This document shows positions 26,940 to 36,805 of a DNA stretch of 64,000 nt, piece by piece. Origin of the DNA: Salinicoccus hispanicus. GTDB taxonomy: Bacteria > Bacillota > Bacilli > Staphylococcales > Salinicoccaceae. The DNA is taken from NCBI RefSeq assembly GCF_009831115.1, contig NZ_WUUK01000001.1:186001-250000 (forward strand), read 5' to 3'. The position numbers and the translations under genes are program-made. Within the stretch, counting starts at the first letter, position 1, and every line of letters begins with the position of its first letter. Below the pieces are notes generated by a model. It was not told the origin of the DNA. It ran no database searches and saw nothing but the letters and a program-made list of their open reading frames with translations.

Positions 26940-27728
26940 ATGAAGACGCGGACAATTACTGCAATACTTGCTCTATTGATTTTTGTACCTATTGTTGTCC
27001 TTGGTTCATGGCCACTGCTCATTACAGTCTTTCTTCTGGCCTATACTGCACTATACGAAATACTCAAAATGAACAGGATCCATATATTCTCCATCCCGGG
27101 AATGCTGTCGATGGTGGCGCTCTTCATTGTAATGATGCCCCAGGAAGCCTATATGCCCCATATATCCGTCTTCCAGGTGGATCTGATCATCGTCATGGCA
27201 CTGCTCATGCTGAGCTTTACAGTCATCAGCAAGAACAGGTTTTCTTTTGTGGATATGGGTTTCTGCGTCCTTGCGGTCGCCTATGTCGGCATCGGATTCA
27301 TGTATTTCTATGAAACACGTGAAGCAGGCATCATCTACATACTTTATGGTCTTCTGATCGTCTGGGTGACGGACACCGGCGCTTATCTTTTCGGGCGTGC
27401 AATGGGTAACCGGAAGCTCTGGCCCCAGATCAGTCCTAACAAGACTGTCGAAGGATTCTTTGGTGGTATTTTCTGCAGTGTTCTGCTGGCTTTGGTCTTC
27501 TATTTCACAGGCTGGATTGATGAAATAAACATATTCCTGCTGCTCGTGCTTACGATGATTCTGAGCATGTCGGGTCAGCTTGGCGATCTTGTGGAATCCG
27601 CTCTGAAACGCCACTTTGACATCAAGGACTCAGGTCAGCTGCTTCCCGGACACGGCGGTGTTCTTGACCGTTTCGACAGCTTCATCTTTGTCCTGCCGCT
27701 CATGAATATACTTCCACTGATAAACTAA
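26940..27728 (+). CDS. cdsA: Phosphatidate cytidylyltransferase
   Basis: CdsA makes CDP-diacylglycerol from phosphatidic acid and CTP, the precursor of all anionic phospholipids. The 262-residue protein has about eight hydrophobic helices and the CDP-DAG synthase signature near the C-terminus: [16 protein letters not shown], then [34 protein letters not shown] is also typical. The start chosen (ATG at 26940) lies just past AGGAGGAGG and immediately after the uppS stop; an in-frame start at 26898 would lie within uppS. Its product feeds pgsA, encoded 27 kb downstream. Confidence 0.97.
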   Translation: MKTRTITAILALLIFVPIVVLGSWPLLITVFLLAYTALYEILKMNRIHIFSIPGMLSMVALFIVMMPQEAYMPHISVFQVDLIIVMALLMLSFTVISKNRFSFVDMGFCVLAVAYVGIGFMYFYETREAGIIYILYGLLIVWVTDTGAYLFGRAMGNRKLWPQISPNKTVEGFFGGIFCSVLLALVFYFTGWIDEINIFLLLVLTMILSMSGQLGDLVESALKRHFDIKDSGQLLPGHGGVLDRFDSFIFVLPLMNILPLIN

Positions 27729-27749
27729 ACCGAAATACAGGTGAATTTA

Positions 27750-28874
27750 ATGAAAACAATTTCCATTCTAGGTGCAACGGGCTCCGTCGGTACGCAAGCC
27801 CTGACAGTGATCTCGAACAATCCCGAGCATTTCAGGCTTGGGAGCATCTCGATCGGTTCCAATATAGACCGGCTGGAAGAGATACTGGAAACGTTCCGTC
27901 CTACGCTTGTCAGTGTCGGCAATGATGCCGACCGATTGGCGCTTCAGGGAAAATATCCGCATATCGAATTCACTTCCGGCAAGCAAGGTCTGCTGGATGT
28001 TGCAACGGATGATTCGGATCTCCTCCTCACTGCCATCATGGGCAGCATCGGCCTCGAACCGACTCTCGCAGCGATTGAGGTTGGCAAGGACATTGCACTC
28101 GCCAACAAGGAGACGCTTGTTGCTGCCGGCGAAATCGTAATGGCGAAAGCGAAAGAGAAGAATGTATCAATCGTTCCTGTGGACTCCGAACACTCTGCGA
28201 TATTCCAGTGCCTGCGTGGCGAGAATAGAAGCGAGATGAAGCGCATCATTCTGACAGCCAGTGGTGGATCCTTCCGTGAACTATCCCGGGAGGCGCTGTC
28301 CGATGTTACACTCGAAGATGCACTTGATCATCCGAACTGGTCGATGGGACGCAAGATCACCATTGATTCTGCTACAATGATGAATAAAGGACTTGAGGTC
28401 ATTGAAGCAAAATGGCTGTTTGATGCAGAGGTCGATCAGATTTCCACCATTCTCCATCGTGAAAGCACCATCCACTCGATGGTCGAGTTTGTCGACAACA
28501 GCATCATGGCCCAGATGGGTACACCGGATATGAAGACAGTCATCCAGTTTGCCTTCAGTCATCCCGATCGTCTGCCGACAGATGACCCCATGGATCTGGA
28601 TGCACTCAGCCAGCTGAATTTCAGTCCGATGGATCTGGAACGGTTCAGAATGCTTGCACTCGCCTATGATGCCATCCGGACGGGTGGCACCATGCCTGCC
28701 GTCATGAACGCAGCAAACGAATATGCAGTGAACCGTTTCCTGAATGGGGAAATTTCATTTCTGGAGATAGAAGAGATTGTCGAATCCCGAATGCACAGCC
28801 ATGATCCGGTGAAGAATCCAGATCTCGATACGATTCTATATTACGACCGGCTGTACAAGTCTGATATGAGGTGA
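27750..28874 (+). CDS. dxr: 1-deoxy-D-xylulose-5-phosphate reductoisomerase
   Basis: Dxr (IspC) is the committed step of the MEP isoprenoid pathway, converting DXP to MEP with NADPH. The 374-residue protein begins MKTISILGATGSVGTQAL (NADPH-binding GATGSVG). It shows LANKETLVAAGE, VPVDSEHSAIFQCL, TASGGSFRELS, HPNWSMGRKITIDSATMMNKGLEVIEA and the C-terminal helical domain. The ATG at 27750 has AGGTGA five bases upstream; the earlier in-frame GTG at 27741 lies within that ribosome binding site. Placement between cdsA and rseP is as in Bacillus. Staphylococcus uses mevalonate and lacks this gene, so it is informative about lineage. Confidence 0.98.
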   Translation: MKTISILGATGSVGTQALTVISNNPEHFRLGSISIGSNIDRLEEILETFRPTLVSVGNDADRLALQGKYPHIEFTSGKQGLLDVATDDSDLLLTAIMGSIGLEPTLAAIEVGKDIALANKETLVAAGEIVMAKAKEKNVSIVPVDSEHSAIFQCLRGENRSEMKRIILTASGGSFRELSREALSDVTLEDALDHPNWSMGRKITIDSATMMNKGLEVIEAKWLFDAEVDQISTILHRESTIHSMVEFVDNSIMAQMGTPDMKTVIQFAFSHPDRLPTDDPMDLDALSQLNFSPMDLERFRMLALAYDAIRTGGTMPAVMNAANEYAVNRFLNGEISFLEIEEIVESRMHSHDPVKNPDLDTILYYDRLYKSDMR

Positions 28875-28878
28875 TGGA

Positions 28879-30162
28879 ATGACCGGTATTTTAGCTTTTA
28901 TTGTAGTTTTTGGTGTGCTGGTGACGGTACACGAACTCGGGCACCTGATCTTCGCCAAACGGGCAGGCATCATGTGCCCTGAATTTGCCATCGGCATGGG
29001 GCCTAAAATCTTTTCCTACAAGTATAATGATACACTCTATACAGTCAGGCTGCTGCCAGTCGGCGGTTATGTAAGAATGGCTTCCGAGGAGATGGAAATC
29101 AATCCGCTGAACGCCGGCATGCGTGTACAGCTCAAGACGAATGAAAGTGACGAAATTACGCACATCATCCTCGATGACAAGCACAACTTTACACAGATTG
29201 AAGAAGTGGAAGTCATCGACTCAGATATAACAAAGGAAATGTTCATCCGTGCGAGCCGTCTGCATGATGGTGAAGAAATCACATATAAGCTTGCGCATGA
29301 AGCGTATTTCGTTGAGAATTCCCAGCTGGAACGCATTGCGCCGAGATCTGCACGATTCGAATCGAAGTCGGTCTGGCACCGGTTCATGACATTGGCTGCC
29401 GGGCCATTGATGAATTTTGCACTTGCTTTCGCACTGTTTACGGTGCTGTTCTATATCAATGGAAAGCCGACAGACGAAGCAGTGGTCGGTTTTGTTGCCG
29501 AGGATACACCGGCTGAGGAAGCGGGGCTTCAGGAAGGCGATCGGCTTGAGACCATCAATGGCGAAACTGTCGAGGACTGGAATGATATGTCTGCCATCAT
29601 TCAGGCAGAGGGAGAAACGCCGCTTGATATAGATGTGACCAACGATGGTGAATCAAGGACGGTTGAAATGACGCCGATTGTCGAGACGACCGAACTTCCC
29701 GATGGGGAAACGACCGAACGGCTCATCATCGGCATTGGAGCCGAGATGGAACGCGGCGCACTTTCCCCAATACTATGGGGGGCGGAACGCACATACGAGA
29801 TGGGGACGCTGATATTCCGACTTGTCGTCGAGATGTTTGGAAGCATAGTCAACGGTACATTCTCATTTGACATGCTGAACGGGCCGGTCGGAATCTATAA
29901 GGTGACAGAAGAGGTGGCTGCACAAGGTCTGATTACGCTGATCAACTTCACAGCAGTACTGAGTGTCAATCTTGGCATCATGAACCTGCTGCCGATTCCT
30001 GCGCTGGATGGTGGACGCATCCTGTTTGTCCTTTATGAAGGCATCTTCAGAAAACCGCTGAATAAGAAAGTGGAACTGAACATCCAGCTCGTCGGTGTAT
30101 TATTTTTACTGATGGTCATGATTCTTGTAACATGGAATGATATAAAGACATTTTTCCTTTAG
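28879..30162 (+). CDS. rseP: RIP metalloprotease RseP (site-2 protease family)
   Basis: RseP is an intramembrane zinc protease that trims signal-peptide remnants and cleaves regulators such as anti-sigma factors. The 427-residue protein has the zinc motif HELGH at residues 18-22 in the first transmembrane helix, a PDZ domain around 195-270 (GFVAEDTPAEEAGLQEGDRL) and the second catalytic region NLLPIPALDGGRI near the C-terminus. There are four hydrophobic helices in all. The ATG lies 2 bases past the dxr stop region, after AGGTGATG. proS follows after 11 bases. Confidence 0.97.
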   Translation: MTGILAFIVVFGVLVTVHELGHLIFAKRAGIMCPEFAIGMGPKIFSYKYNDTLYTVRLLPVGGYVRMASEEMEINPLNAGMRVQLKTNESDEITHIILDDKHNFTQIEEVEVIDSDITKEMFIRASRLHDGEEITYKLAHEAYFVENSQLERIAPRSARFESKSVWHRFMTLAAGPLMNFALAFALFTVLFYINGKPTDEAVVGFVAEDTPAEEAGLQEGDRLETINGETVEDWNDMSAIIQAEGETPLDIDVTNDGESRTVEMTPIVETTELPDGETTERLIIGIGAEMERGALSPILWGAERTYEMGTLIFRLVVEMFGSIVNGTFSFDMLNGPVGIYKVTEEVAAQGLITLINFTAVLSVNLGIMNLLPIPALDGGRILFVLYEGIFRKPLNKKVELNIQLVGVLFLLMVMILVTWNDIKTFFL

Positions 30163-30173
30163 GAGTGAAGTGA

Positions 30174-31862
30174 ATGAGACAATCCAGAATGTTTATACCT
30201 ACAATGAGAGAGACCCCACAGGATGCAGAAAGTCTGAGTCACCGCCTCATGCTGAAGGCGGGCATGATCAAGCAGATGGCGAGCGGCATATATACTTATC
30301 TGCCGATTACGAAGCTTGTACTCAATAATATCGAGCAGATTGTAAGGGAAGAGATGAACGCTGTTGGTGGTGTGGAGATCCACATGCCGGTGCTGCACCC
30401 GAAGGAACTGTGGCAGGAGTCCGGACGCTGGGATGCCTATGGTAGGGAGCTTATGAGAATTCAAGATCGTCATGATCGTGATTTTGCACTTGGGCCAACT
30501 CATGAAGAAATGATTACGGCTTTGCTGAGAGATGAGCTGAAGAGCTACAAGAAGCTGCCTTTGACCCTCTTCCAGATCCAGACCAAATTCCGTGATGAAC
30601 TGCGTCCGCGCTTTGGACTGCTGCGCGGCCGTGAATTCATCATGAAGGACGCATACTCCTTCCACAGCAACGAAGCATCACTTGATGAAACTTATAAAGA
30701 TATGTATAACGCCTATTCGAACATCTTCTCCCGCGTTGAACTGAACTACCGGGCGGTTGAAGCGGATTCCGGTGCGATCGGCGGCAGCCATACCCATGAA
30801 TTCATGGCGCTTGCCGATATTGGTGAGGATACGGTCGTCTATACTGACGGCAGCAACTATGCCGCGAATATCGAAAAGGCGGCATGTCCAGTGCCTGAGC
30901 CTGTCGAGACCAATAGCAGCAAGGAAATCGAAAAGGTTGAAACGCCAGGGGTTGCGACTTGCGCTGTACTGGCAGAACACTTGGATATCACTGTCGAGGA
31001 GACGACGAAGACGATGATCATGCGTATCGGCAACGACTACGCCATGATACTTCTTCGTGGCGATCACGAACTGAATGACATCAAAGTGAAGTCCTATTTC
31101 AAAACTGATGATGTTGATTTCGCAACGGACGAGGAGATCAGAAATCTGCTTAATGCCACACCAGGCAGTCTCGGTCCTGTCCATACCGAGCTTCCGGTCT
31201 ACCTGGACCATCAGGTGCGTAACATGCAGGACTATCCGACAGGTGCCAACGAGAGCGGCTATCACTTTGTGAATGTCAATCATGAGCGCGACTACGAAGT
31301 AGTGGACTACGATGATTTCCGCTTCATCACAGAAGGGGAGATGGCACAGGACGACAGCGGTCCTGTCAAATTCATGAAGGGTATCGAAGTGGGTCAGGTA
31401 TTCAAGCTCGGCACGAAATATTCCGAGTCCATGAATCTGAACGTTCTTGATGAAAATGGACGCAGCGTCCCTGTACTCATGGGCTGCTATGGTGTCGGTG
31501 TATCAAGGACACTATCGGCCATCATCGAAAGCCATAACGATGACCGGGGCATCATCTGGCCGAAGGCGGTCACACCATTTGATATCCATATCATTACAGC
31601 AAATCCGAAGGATGACGAGGGTGTCAAAATAGCTGAAGATCTCTATGAATCACTTGGCAAAAGATATCGTGTCCTCTATGATGACAGAAAAGAACGAGCC
31701 GGCGTCAAGTTTGCCGATTCCGATCTGATCGGCCTGCCATACAGGGTTGTCATCGGTCGGGGTGCCAAAGAAGGTAAAGTGGAAGTCAAGGCAAGACGCA
31801 GCGAAGAGTCGATGGATCTGTCCATTGATGATGTACTGCAGTATCTGGAAGTGAACTATTAG
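30174..31862 (+). CDS. proS: Prolyl-tRNA synthetase (bacterial type with editing domain)
   Basis: ProS charges tRNA-Pro and edits misacylated alanine. The 562-residue, class II enzyme has motif 1/2 regions ([43 protein letters not shown]), the inserted editing domain (about 225-400) and motif 3 [14 protein letters not shown]. The C-terminal anticodon-binding domain starts [13 protein letters not shown]. The start ATG follows AGGAGTG. It is the last gene of the uppS operon; a compact hairpin separates it from polC. Confidence 0.98.
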   Translation: MRQSRMFIPTMRETPQDAESLSHRLMLKAGMIKQMASGIYTYLPITKLVLNNIEQIVREEMNAVGGVEIHMPVLHPKELWQESGRWDAYGRELMRIQDRHDRDFALGPTHEEMITALLRDELKSYKKLPLTLFQIQTKFRDELRPRFGLLRGREFIMKDAYSFHSNEASLDETYKDMYNAYSNIFSRVELNYRAVEADSGAIGGSHTHEFMALADIGEDTVVYTDGSNYAANIEKAACPVPEPVETNSSKEIEKVETPGVATCAVLAEHLDITVEETTKTMIMRIGNDYAMILLRGDHELNDIKVKSYFKTDDVDFATDEEIRNLLNATPGSLGPVHTELPVYLDHQVRNMQDYPTGANESGYHFVNVNHERDYEVVDYDDFRFITEGEMAQDDSGPVKFMKGIEVGQVFKLGTKYSESMNLNVLDENGRSVPVLMGCYGVGVSRTLSAIIESHNDDRGIIWPKAVTPFDIHIITANPKDDEGVKIAEDLYESLGKRYRVLYDDRKERAGVKFADSDLIGLPYRVVIGRGAKEGKVEVKARRSEESMDLSIDDVLQYLEVNY

Positions 31863-31872
31863 AAGAAGTCAT

Positions 31873-31901
31873 GCGCGTAAATCTCTGATTTACGCGCTTT
31901 T
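31873..31901 (+). terminator. Hairpin terminator between proS and polC
   Basis: GCGCGTAAATC-TCT-GATTTACGCGC is an 11-bp perfect stem followed by only TTTTAT. It ends two bases before the polC ribosome binding site, so leakiness is likely. Confidence 0.72.
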
Positions 31902-31916
31902 ATAGGAGTGTTGCAA

Positions 31917-34900
31917 GTGAAGGGCAAGGATCAGTTCAATGTACTGCTCCAGCAGGCAGGCATAAAGGGGAACGAAAACCATCTATCGACCGGTACACTG
32001 AAAAAGGTCGTATCGGATGATGAACGGAGGCTGTGGGAATTTCATCTTCATTTTGAAAACATGATTCCTGCTTCCTTGCGTGCCATGATGGAAGACAGTA
32101 TCAGCAAGACTTTCTCGAATATTGCGGAGACAAAGCTCTTCATTTCCGCAGATCATTATACGGATAAGGATATACTGGATTATCTTGAATATGCACTGAC
32201 GGATATCAGCGTCAATGAAAACATCCGGTTCCAGCTGCTCAACTGTGACAAGCAGTTCAAAAGCGGTACACTGATGTTTTCTGTACAGAACGATATAGAA
32301 GTCGCGCATTTCAATAAGCATATCAACGGCAATCTGACATCCGCCTACAGCATGTACGGCATGCCGATCACAGGCATCGAGTTCCATGTCGACAAGGTAC
32401 TCGATTCCGACAGGCGGACGAAACTGGAAGAACGTCTGAAGGAAGAGAAGACCGAGCTTGTGCAGGGCTTCATCGAGCAGCGCAAGGACATTGAAGCGGA
32501 TATGAAGAAACAGCAGGAAGATGTCGTCAAGCAGATCGGGAAGTCGATGAATCTGAACGATATCAGACCGCTTGAAACGGTCGTAGAGGAAGAGTTCAAT
32601 GTCAAAGTGGAAGGGGTCATCTTCGATAGCGAAGTCAGGGAGCTCAGAACAGGACGGAAAATACTGCAGCTGAAGCTCACCGACTATACGGATTCCATTG
32701 CAGCCAAAATGTTTTCGAGGCATGGCAAGAACGACGATGCCGTATTCGATGCCCTAGAGAAAAACGACTGGGTCATCATTGAAGGTAATGTGGAATACGA
32801 CGAGTTCTCAAGAGATATGGTACTCATGATCCGCAATATGAATGTCATAGAGAAGCCCGAGAAGATGGATAAAAGTCCTGAAAAGCGTGTCGAACTCCAT
32901 CTCCATTCCGAAATGAGCCAGATGGATGGACTGCGCAATATCAGCGAATATGTCAAACGGGCGAAGGATTTCGGCCATACGGCCATGGCTGTGACCGACC
33001 ACAACACCGTGCAGGCTTTTCCGGATGCCTACCATGCTGCAGAAAAGCACGGCATCAAGATGATCTATGGCATGGAAGGACTGCTTGTTGATGACGGTGC
33101 GCCGATCGCCTACAAGCCCCAGGATATCATGCTTGAGACCCACAATTATGTCGTCTTTGACGTGGAGACGACCGGCCTGTCATCAAAGTATGACCAGATC
33201 ATTGAACTTGCCGGCGTCAAAGTGAGAAATGGCGAGATCATCGACCGCTTTGAACGGTTCAGCAATCCGAATGAACCATTGACTGAAACCATCAAGGAAA
33301 TCACCGGTATTACGGATGACATGCTCGTTGATGCACCACCGATCTCAGAAGTCATCAGTGATTTCAAAAGTTGGGTGGGGGATGCGATCTTCGTCGCACA
33401 TAACGCCAGCTTCGATATGGGATTCATTGAAGCAGCCTATCGCAGAGAAGGGATCGAGCCTTATACCAATGGTGTCATAGATACACTGGAGCTGTCCCGC
33501 GCGATCAACAAGGACTTCAAGAAGCATGGTCTCAATATACTGGCCAAGAAATATAATGTCGAACTGACCCAGCACCACCGGGCGATCTATGATGCTGAAG
33601 CAACTGCCTATATTTTCATCAAGATGCTCTCTCAGATCAAAAAGCTCGGCATCGACAATCACAGCCATATAAATGAAAAACTCTCTGATGAAGAATCCTA
33701 CAAGCGTGCCATGCCGATGCATGTCACCATTCTTGTCAAGAACCAGGAAGGCCTGAAAAACCTGTTCAAAATCGTTTCAGCTTCATTGACTGACCATTTC
33801 TACAGGACACCGCGCATCAGAAAGCAGGTGCTCGAGAAACACCGGGCCGGACTGCTGATCGGCAGTTCGTGCGATTCCGGTGAAGTGTTTACGACAATGA
33901 TGCAGAAGTCGTATGAGGAAGCGAAGAAGGTGGCATCCTTCTATGACTACCTCGAGATTCTCCCGAAAGCACTGTACAGCCGGCTGCTCGACCGCGAAAT
34001 CGTGCGGGACGAGTCGACACTGGAGGAGATCATCGGCAATATCATCACACTTGGTGATGAACTCGATAAGCCCGTTGCAGCGACCGGCAATGTCCATTAT
34101 CTGGATGAATCCGACAAGCTGTGCCGTGATATTCTCGTGAAAAGCAATCCGGGTAATCCGCTCAGCCGCGGCCGGCTGCCGGACGCACAGTTCAGAACGA
34201 CCGATGAGATGCTTGATGCATTTTCTTTCCTCGATGAATCTGTCAGAAGGGAAGTTGTCATCGATGCACCGAACCGGATCGCCGACAGCATCGACACGGT
34301 TGTCCCTGTCAAAGATGAACTGTATACACCGAATATCGAGGGTGCCAACGATCAGATCCGCGAACTGAGCTACAGCAACGCGCGTGCGCTCTATGGTGAA
34401 GAACTGCCGCAGGTGGTCATAGACCGTCTCGAGAAGGAGCTTGAAAGCATCATCGGCAACGGTTTTGCCGTCATCTATCTGATCAGCCAGAAGCTCGTGA
34501 CGAAATCACTTGAAGACGGCTACCTTGTCGGTTCGCGTGGATCGGTCGGATCGAGTTTTGTTGCGACAATGACTGAAATCACCGAAGTCAACCCGCTGCC
34601 GCCGCACTATGTATGTCCGGAATGCAGAACGAGCGAGTTTTTCATGGACGGCAGTGTCAGCTCGGGCTATGACCTTCCGGATAAGAGCTGCGGCACATGC
34701 GGCAGCACACTCATCAAGGAAGGGCAGGATATCCCGTTTGAGACGTTTCTTGGCTTCAAAGGCGACAAGGTACCGGATATCGACCTCAACTTCAGTGGCG
34801 ACTATCAGCCTGTGGCGCATAACTATACGAAGGAGCTGTTCGGTGAAGACAAGGTCTTCCGTGCAGGGACCATCGGCACAGTTGCGGAGAAGACCGCGTT

Positions 34901-36200
34901 CGGCTACGTCAAAGGCTACTTGAACGATAATGGCCTGCAGCGCAGAGGTGCTGAAATCGACCGGCTTGTACTCGGCTGCAGTGGCGTCAAACGGACGACC
35001 GGACAGCATCCGGGCGGTATCATCGTTGTGCCGGACTATATGGATATATACGACTTTACACCGATCCAGTATCCGGCTGACGATGTGGAGTCCGAATGGA
35101 AGACGACGCACTTCGACTTCCACTCCATCCACGACAATCTGCTGAAGCTGGATATACTTGGACACGATGATCCGACAATGATACGCATGCTGCAGGATCT
35201 CTCGGGCATCGATCCGAAGACCGTACCGGTGGATGATGCGCGGACCATGTCGCTCTTCAGTTCACCGGAAACACTCGGTGTGACGGAGGAGGACATCAAC
35301 TGCCGCACAGGCACGCTCGGAGTACCCGAGTTCGGTACCGGCTTCGTCAGGCAGATGCTTGAAGATACGAGGCCGTCGACATTCAGTGAACTTGTCCAGA
35401 TTTCAGGACTGTCGCACGGTACGGATGTATGGCTCGGCAATGCACAGGACCTCATCAGAAGCGGTATATCGGATCTGAAGAATGTCATCGGCTGCCGGGA
35501 TGATATCATGGTCTACCTGATGTATCAGGGCCTTGAACCCTCGCTTGCCTTCGGTATCATGGAGAAGGTCAGGAAAGGGAAGGGGCTGAGCGAGGAGCAT
35601 GAATCTGCGATGCGGGAGCAGGGTGTACCGGGCTGGTACATCGACTCCTGCAAGAAGATCAAGTACATGTTTCCGAAAGCACACGCTGCGGCCTACGTGC
35701 TGATGGCGGTCAGAATCGCCTATTTCAAAGTGCACCATCCACTTTTCTACTATGCCAGCTACTTCACTGTGCGTGCATCGGACTTCGACCTTCTGACGAT
35801 GGTCAAGGACAGTACCACAATCAAGCATAAGGTCAAGGAGATGAACCAGCGTTTCCAGGAGCTGACCAAAAAGGAGAAGGATACGCTCGTCGTGCTGGAG
35901 CTTGCCAACGAGATGGCACAGCGCGGCTACAAGATCCGGCCTGTGGACGTCGAGAAATCCGACAGTACCGAGTTCAGGATCGAAGGCGACGCACTCTATC
36001 CGCCATTCCTTGCCGTACCAGGGCTTGGAGCCAGTGTGGCAAGACGCATTGTCGAAGCGCGGGATGAAGAGCCATTCATCTCGAAAGAGGATCTGAACAA
36101 GCGTGCCGGAGTGTCCCAGAAGATAGTCGATTATCTGACTGAACTTGGCAGTCTCAATCACCTGCCGGACAAGGCCCAGCTCTCCATTTTCGACATGTAG
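31917..36200 (+). CDS. polC: DNA polymerase III alpha subunit, PolC type
   Basis: PolC is the main replicative polymerase of low-GC Gram-positives, with built-in 3'-5' exonuclease. The 1427-residue protein has the N-terminal domain, an OB fold (about 215-310), the PHP domain from about residue 326 (HLHSEMSQMDG), and the exonuclease domain starting VVFDVETTGL (D415, E417) that splits the PHP domain. A zinc module begins at C900 (CPECRTSEFF). The polymerase catalytic acids lie in PDIDLNFSGD (D954, D956), and a helix-hairpin-helix/OB tail ends in the beta-clamp-like QLSIFDM. I favour the GTG at 31917, eight bases after AGGAG; an earlier GTG at 31908 overlaps that site. Confidence 0.98.
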   Translation: MKGKDQFNVLLQQAGIKGNENHLSTGTLKKVVSDDERRLWEFHLHFENMIPASLRAMMEDSISKTFSNIAETKLFISADHYTDKDILDYLEYALTDISVNENIRFQLLNCDKQFKSGTLMFSVQNDIEVAHFNKHINGNLTSAYSMYGMPITGIEFHVDKVLDSDRRTKLEERLKEEKTELVQGFIEQRKDIEADMKKQQEDVVKQIGKSMNLNDIRPLETVVEEEFNVKVEGVIFDSEVRELRTGRKILQLKLTDYTDSIAAKMFSRHGKNDDAVFDALEKNDWVIIEGNVEYDEFSRDMVLMIRNMNVIEKPEKMDKSPEKRVELHLHSEMSQMDGLRNISEYVKRAKDFGHTAMAVTDHNTVQAFPDAYHAAEKHGIKMIYGMEGLLVDDGAPIAYKPQDIMLETHNYVVFDVETTGLSSKYDQIIELAGVKVRNGEIIDRFERFSNPNEPLTETIKEITGITDDMLVDAPPISEVISDFKSWVGDAIFVAHNASFDMGFIEAAYRREGIEPYTNGVIDTLELSRAINKDFKKHGLNILAKKYNVELTQHHRAIYDAEATAYIFIKMLSQIKKLGIDNHSHINEKLSDEESYKRAMPMHVTILVKNQEGLKNLFKIVSASLTDHFYRTPRIRKQVLEKHRAGLLIGSSCDSGEVFTTMMQKSYEEAKKVASFYDYLEILPKALYSRLLDREIVRDESTLEEIIGNIITLGDELDKPVAATGNVHYLDESDKLCRDILVKSNPGNPLSRGRLPDAQFRTTDEMLDAFSFLDESVRREVVIDAPNRIADSIDTVVPVKDELYTPNIEGANDQIRELSYSNARALYGEELPQVVIDRLEKELESIIGNGFAVIYLISQKLVTKSLEDGYLVGSRGSVGSSFVATMTEITEVNPLPPHYVCPECRTSEFFMDGSVSSGYDLPDKSCGTCGSTLIKEGQDIPFETFLGFKGDKVPDIDLNFSGDYQPVAHNYTKELFGEDKVFRAGTIGTVAEKTAFGYVKGYLNDNGLQRRGAEIDRLVLGCSGVKRTTGQHPGGIIVVPDYMDIYDFTPIQYPADDVESEWKTTHFDFHSIHDNLLKLDILGHDDPTMIRMLQDLSGIDPKTVPVDDARTMSLFSSPETLGVTEEDINCRTGTLGVPEFGTGFVRQMLEDTRPSTFSELVQISGLSHGTDVWLGNAQDLIRSGISDLKNVIGCRDDIMVYLMYQGLEPSLAFGIMEKVRKGKGLSEEHESAMREQGVPGWYIDSCKKIKYMFPKAHAAAYVLMAVRIAYFKVHHPLFYYASYFTVRASDFDLLTMVKDSTTIKHKVKEMNQRFQELTKKEKDTLVVLELANEMAQRGYKIRPVDVEKSDSTEFRIEGDALYPPFLAVPGLGASVARRIVEARDEEPFISKEDLNKRAGVSQKIVDYLTELGSLNHLPDKAQLSIFDM

Positions 36201-36207
36201 CTTCAAG

Positions 36208-36236
36208 TTGCAGGCGTAAAGGCTCTGTGATATAAT
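36208..36236 (+). promoter_or_regulatory. Promoter of the rimP-nusA-infB operon
   Basis: TTGCAG (36208-36213), a 17-base spacer and a perfect TATAAT (36231-36236) begin seven bases after polC. Confidence 0.75.
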
Positions 36237-36265
36237 TATTACGATATTAAATACCCAGTCACAAG

Positions 36266-36293
36266 GAGAAGAACGGGCATGCCCGTTCTTCTC
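36266..36293 (+). promoter_or_regulatory. Perfect 28-base palindrome in the rimP leader
   Basis: GAGAAGAACGGGC-AT-GCCCGTTCTTCTC reads identically on both strands over 28 bases. In RNA it would be a 13-bp hairpin about 25 bases into the transcript, followed by a weak TTAGTTTT tract. It may act as an attenuator, RNA-stability element or protein-binding site upstream of rimP-nusA. Confidence 0.6.
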
Positions 36294-36321
36294 TTAGTTT
36301 TGAAGGAGGGGGAATGGACAG

Positions 36322-36789
36322 ATGAATCGTACTGAACAGAATGTCATGACACACGCACAGCCACTCGTCGAAGAAATGGGATATAAGCTCATTGAAGTGG
36401 AGTACGTGAAAGAAGGTCCTGACTACTATTTGAGACTGTATCTCGACAAGAAGGGCGGCATCACGCTCGAGGACTGCGCCCGGGCAAGTGAAATGCTGAG
36501 TGAAAAGCTGGATGAATGGGAAATCATCGAAGGCGGCTATTTCCTGGATGTCTCTTCTCCCGGTGCCGAACGTCCGATCAAGGATGATGATGATCTGGAG
36601 ATGACACTGGACCAGGGCATATATGTCAAAACGTATCAGCAGATCGAAGGCAAAAAGGAATGGACAGGAATCCTGAAGCACTATGATTCCGATACTGTAA
36701 CCATAGAGTATAAGGACAAGACCCGCACAAAAACAGTGGTCGTCAGCCGCGATAAGATCGCAACGATACGCAAAGCGGTAATATTATGA
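36322..36789 (+). CDS. rimP: Ribosome maturation factor RimP
   Basis: RimP assists early 30S assembly. The 155-residue protein has the N-terminal alpha/beta domain (LVEEMGYKLIEVEYVKEGPDYYLRLYLDKKGGI, then LEDCARASEMLSEKLD and YFLDVSSPGAERPI, the family signature) and a C-terminal SH3-like barrel. The ATG follows AAGGAGGGGG at nine bases. It leads the classical rimP-nusA-rnpM-ylxQ-infB-rbfA operon, with nusA beginning 16 bases after its stop. The long structured leader suggests control before this gene. Confidence 0.97.
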   Translation: MNRTEQNVMTHAQPLVEEMGYKLIEVEYVKEGPDYYLRLYLDKKGGITLEDCARASEMLSEKLDEWEIIEGGYFLDVSSPGAERPIKDDDDLEMTLDQGIYVKTYQQIEGKKEWTGILKHYDSDTVTIEYKDKTRTKTVVVSRDKIATIRKAVIL

Positions 36790-36805
36790 TTGGAGGCGCT
36801 TATAA

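Noticed and set aside
35403-36206. A 267-codon minus-strand frame at the end of polC
   Set aside because: It is opposite conserved PolC palm and HhH sequence and has no initiation signals.
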